Shown here in pieces: positions 15,612-17,446 of a stretch of 17,446 nt of DNA. The position numbers were made by a program, and so were the translations under genes. The notes under the pieces were generated by a model. The model was not told where the DNA came from. It did no database searches and was given only the letters and a program-made list of their open reading frames with translations. Position 1 is the first letter of the stretch. Each line of letters begins with the position of its first letter. This DNA is from Gammaproteobacteria bacterium (lineage in GTDB: Bacteria; Pseudomonadota; Gammaproteobacteria; Pseudomonadales; Oleiphilaceae): the NCBI GenBank assembly GCA_003695085.1, contig RFIV01000072.1, forward strand, positions 1 through 17,446. The letters are read 5' to 3'.

Positions 15612-15626
15612 GCCCGCTCAGCGGGC
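15612..15626. repeat. GC-rich hairpin in the divergent intergenic region
   Basis: GCCCGC-TCA-GCGGGC is a perfect 6-3-6 inverted repeat. It lies in the predicted 5' leader of the unknown membrane-protein gene, just after its promoter, and upstream of ribE. It has no T-tract. It could be an operator or a leader hairpin. Confidence 0.4.
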
Positions 15627-15636
15627 CCCTGGAGCC

Positions 15637-15665
15637 ATTACAGTCAACCGGCCAGAGCTTGTCAA
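15637..15665 (-). promoter_or_regulatory. Strong predicted sigma70 promoter of the unknown gene/macrodomain pair
   Basis: The minus strand carries a perfect TTGACA (15660-15665), a 17 bp spacer and TGTAAT (15637-15642; 5 of 6). The start would be near 15630. The -35 lies only a few bases from the ribE Shine-Dalgarno. No clear promoter for ribE itself was seen in the 91 bp between the two start codons. Confidence 0.75.
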
Positions 15666-15667
15666 TC

Positions 15668-15673
15668 AGGAGG
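15668..15673 (+). promoter_or_regulatory. Perfect Shine-Dalgarno that fixes the ribE GTG start
   Basis: AGGAGG lies 6 nt before GTG 15680. This shows that ribE starts at this GTG rather than at the upstream in-frame ATG (15587). Confidence 0.85.
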
Positions 15674-15679
15674 TTCAGC

Positions 15680-16324
15680 GTGTTCACAGGAATTGTCCAG
15701 GGAACCGCCACACTCATTGAAGCAGATCGCCGCGAGGGGTTTGCAACTTACACACTGGATTTTGGACGTGACAAGTCCGGCACGGCCATCGGCGCCAGTG
15801 TTGCGCTGAACGGCACCTGCCTGACCGTCACCCATGCACGAGGCACGTATCTGACCTTCGACCTGATGCAGGAGACGCTCAGGCGCACAACCCTCGGGCA
15901 CCTGAAAATAGGCGACCGGGTCAACTATGAACACGCGGCCCGCTATGGCGATGAAATCGGAGGCCACGTCGTTTCAGGGCATGTTCATTGTGTTACTGAA
16001 GTCCTGGAGGTCCACCATCCGGATGAGGACAACCTCAGGCTCACCTTTGCGTTGCCGGAAGATTGGGGGCACTACATCTTTGACAAGGGCTTTATCGCCC
16101 TCAATGGCGCCAGCCTGACGGTCTGCGACCGACGACCGGACCGTTTCTCCGTCAACCTCATCCCGGAGACGCTTCGCCAAACGACCTTCGGCGATCTCAG
16201 GCCCGGTGATCGGGTAAATCTGGAAGTGGACAGTCAGACACAGGCCATCGTCGATACCGTCCAGCGGCTCCTGCCACAATTGATCCGGCAAGGCGACTCA
16301 AAGGCCCAGACACCATGCTCCTGA
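15680..16324 (+). CDS. ribE: Riboflavin synthase, alpha subunit
   Basis: It catalyses the last step of riboflavin formation, the dismutation of two 6,7-dimethyl-8-ribityllumazine molecules. The 214-residue product has the usual length and two lumazine-binding repeats: the first from MFTGIVQGTATL with SVALNGTCLTV and DLMQETLRRTTLG, the second with GGHVVSGHVH, FIALNGASLTV and NLIPETLRQTTFG. The start is GTG with a perfect Shine-Dalgarno; starting there gives the invariant N-terminus MFTGIVQG. It is not in a rib operon here. The short upstream gap has no room for an FMN riboswitch. It overlaps the following rhomboid gene by 10 nt. E. coli calls this gene ribC (ribE in many genomes). Confidence 0.97.
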   Translation: MFTGIVQGTATLIEADRREGFATYTLDFGRDKSGTAIGASVALNGTCLTVTHARGTYLTFDLMQETLRRTTLGHLKIGDRVNYEHAARYGDEIGGHVVSGHVHCVTEVLEVHHPDEDNLRLTFALPEDWGHYIFDKGFIALNGASLTVCDRRPDRFSVNLIPETLRQTTFGDLRPGDRVNLEVDSQTQAIVDTVQRLLPQLIRQGDSKAQTPCS

Positions 16325-17446
16325 TACTGCCAGCCGAACACAAGGTCGACTGGCGCCGTCCGCCCGTCTTCACCCTCGCCCTGATTCTCACCTGCCTGGG
16401 TGTATTCATGCTGTATCAGGGGGAGGACGCCGAGCGACTTGATGCCGCATTGCAGGCGTATACGCAAGCCCGGCTTCATACGCTGGAAGGGCCTGAATAT
16501 GACACGTACCTGTTGCGCCGCATACGGGTCGACAAAGCCCCTCTCGAGGGACTCAGAGAACAGATTGCTCCACTGATCGAACAGCAGAACTGGACCGAGC
16601 TGGCGCCGTTGATGCTGACCGATCTGGCTTTTGTCCGCTACCTGGAAGCCAACGGAGAGCGTTTTTGGGCACCGGACACCTGGGCGAAATGGCAAGCCGA
16701 ACGTACAGCCGTCAACCAGAACCATGTCGAGCACCTGAGCAGCATCGCAGCGGGCCTGATTCCTGCGCGTATTCAGCTTGCCGACCTGTTCAGTTACCAG
16801 TTTCTGCATGGTGGCTGGGCGCACCTGATCGGCAACATGGTGTTTCTGTTTCTTCTCGGCTATGCACTGGAGCGCGTACTTGGTGGGCTGTGGCTGGTTG
16901 CACTGTTCTTGGGCACTGGTGTGCTGGCAGGACTCTTTTTCGCCTTGCTCACTCCCGGAAGCTGGGTGCCGCTGGTCGGTGCATCCGGCTCTATCTCAGG
17001 CTTGATGGGCCTGTATGTAGGGCTGTACCGACTGCGCAGCATCCGTTTTTTCTACATGCTTGGCCCCTACTTCAACTATTTCAAGGCTCCGGCCTTGCTG
17101 ATTTTTCCGATCTGGCTGGCAAACGAGATCGTTTACTACCTGAGCGAGCCCGCTTCTCAGGTGGCCTACATGGCCCATGCAGGGGGACTGCTGGCAGGCC
17201 TTCTCACCTCCCTTTACTTCACCCGCATCAAGCCCCGCGAGGTACCCAGGGCGGATCAGGAAGATGAAGCCGAAACACTGTTGCGCAAGGAATTGAACTA
17301 CGCACTGGACGCCCTGAGTGAGGCCAGGTTTGATCAGGCACTGGACCGGCTATGGAGCCTGTACCAGCGTTCGCCCGCTCTGCCGCAGCTGGACAAACCT
17401 CTCACGGCCTTGCTTGCCAACCGTCGCGAGGATGCCCGGTATCGTA
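16315..17446 (+). CDS. Rhomboid-family intramembrane serine protease (partial, runs off right edge)
   Basis: An open frame from ATG 16315-16317 to the window edge (377 codons). It starts within the ribE end, so it is translationally coupled. Catalytic features of a rhomboid are present: HGGWAHLIGNM (His170, Asn174), the serine motif GASGSISG (Ser224) and the histidine of YMAHAGG (His288). Membrane segment 1 is at about 17-34. A soluble region of about 115 residues then separates it from the protease core (about 155-305), which has six hydrophobic helices. After residue 305 an acidic cytoplasmic helical tail begins and runs past the edge; spacing such as LNYALDALSEARFDQALDRLW suggests TPR-like repeats. 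The substrate is unknown. Confidence 0.92.
   Translation, partial: MLLILPAEHKVDWRRPPVFTLALILTCLGVFMLYQGEDAERLDAALQAYTQARLHTLEGPEYDTYLLRRIRVDKAPLEGLREQIAPLIEQQNWTELAPLMLTDLAFVRYLEANGERFWAPDTWAKWQAERTAVNQNHVEHLSSIAAGLIPARIQLADLFSYQFLHGGWAHLIGNMVFLFLLGYALERVLGGLWLVALFLGTGVLAGLFFALLTPGSWVPLVGASGSISGLMGLYVGLYRLRSIRFFYMLGPYFNYFKAPALLIFPIWLANEIVYYLSEPASQVAYMAHAGGLLAGLLTSLYFTRIKPREVPRADQEDEAETLLRKELNYALDALSEARFDQALDRLWSLYQRSPALPQLDKPLTALLANRREDARYR

Noticed and set aside
15588..15679. FMN riboswitch upstream of ribE
   Set aside because: The gap is only about 91 bp, is occupied by a divergent promoter, and I see no conserved RFN-element pieces.

Overview
This window looks like chromosomal core from a free-living, probably marine or halotolerant gammaproteobacterium. 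The evidence is a sodium-pumping NADH:quinone oxidoreductase (nqr), moderately high GC, gammaproteobacterial protein sequences, and a gene order that follows Pseudomonas aeruginosa closely as I recall it: nqrB-nqrA, long-form gap, mfd, csiV-like gene, methylthioinosine phosphorylase, nagZ, psrA. It departs from that order by having an mscS-family channel gene, a YkuD-domain gene, and, beyond psrA, an ammonium transporter, a macrodomain gene, an unknown membrane protein, riboflavin synthase and a rhomboid protease. I see no mobile element, CRISPR array, rRNA or tRNA.

Layout. Positions 1-2453 (minus): nqrB (runs off the left edge) and nqrA, with a sigma70-type promoter and a dyad in the leader. 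Positions 2700-4217 (minus): long-form glyceraldehyde-3-phosphate dehydrogenase, ended by a strong bidirectional terminator. Positions 4372-8582 (plus): mfd and a CsiV-like envelope gene, overlapping by ATGA. Positions 8545-12615 (minus): a tight five-gene run, psrA > signal-less YkuD > nagZ > mscS > MTIP, starting from a promoter that carries two PsrA-type operators; its last gene overlaps csiV tail to tail. Positions 12758-13975 (minus): amt, preceded by a sigma54-like promoter and two NtrC-type dyads. Positions 14154-15588 (minus): an unknown coiled-coil/membrane protein overlapping a YmdB-like macrodomain gene. Positions 15680-17446 (plus): riboflavin synthase and a rhomboid protease cut by the right edge.

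How the parts work together. The psrA run joins a fatty-acid-responsive TetR regulator to two probable peptidoglycan-recycling enzymes (NagZ and a YkuD protein without a signal peptide), a mechanosensitive channel and a purine-salvage enzyme. The promoter layout suggests that PsrA represses the whole run. The amt gene appears to be under classical nitrogen control. No wholly new system is evident. The most interesting points are the putative cytoplasmic YkuD L,D-carboxypeptidase in a PsrA-controlled operon, the NtrC/sigma54 layout at amt, the Asp-to-Cys change in the macrodomain, and the unknown protein coupled to that macrodomain.
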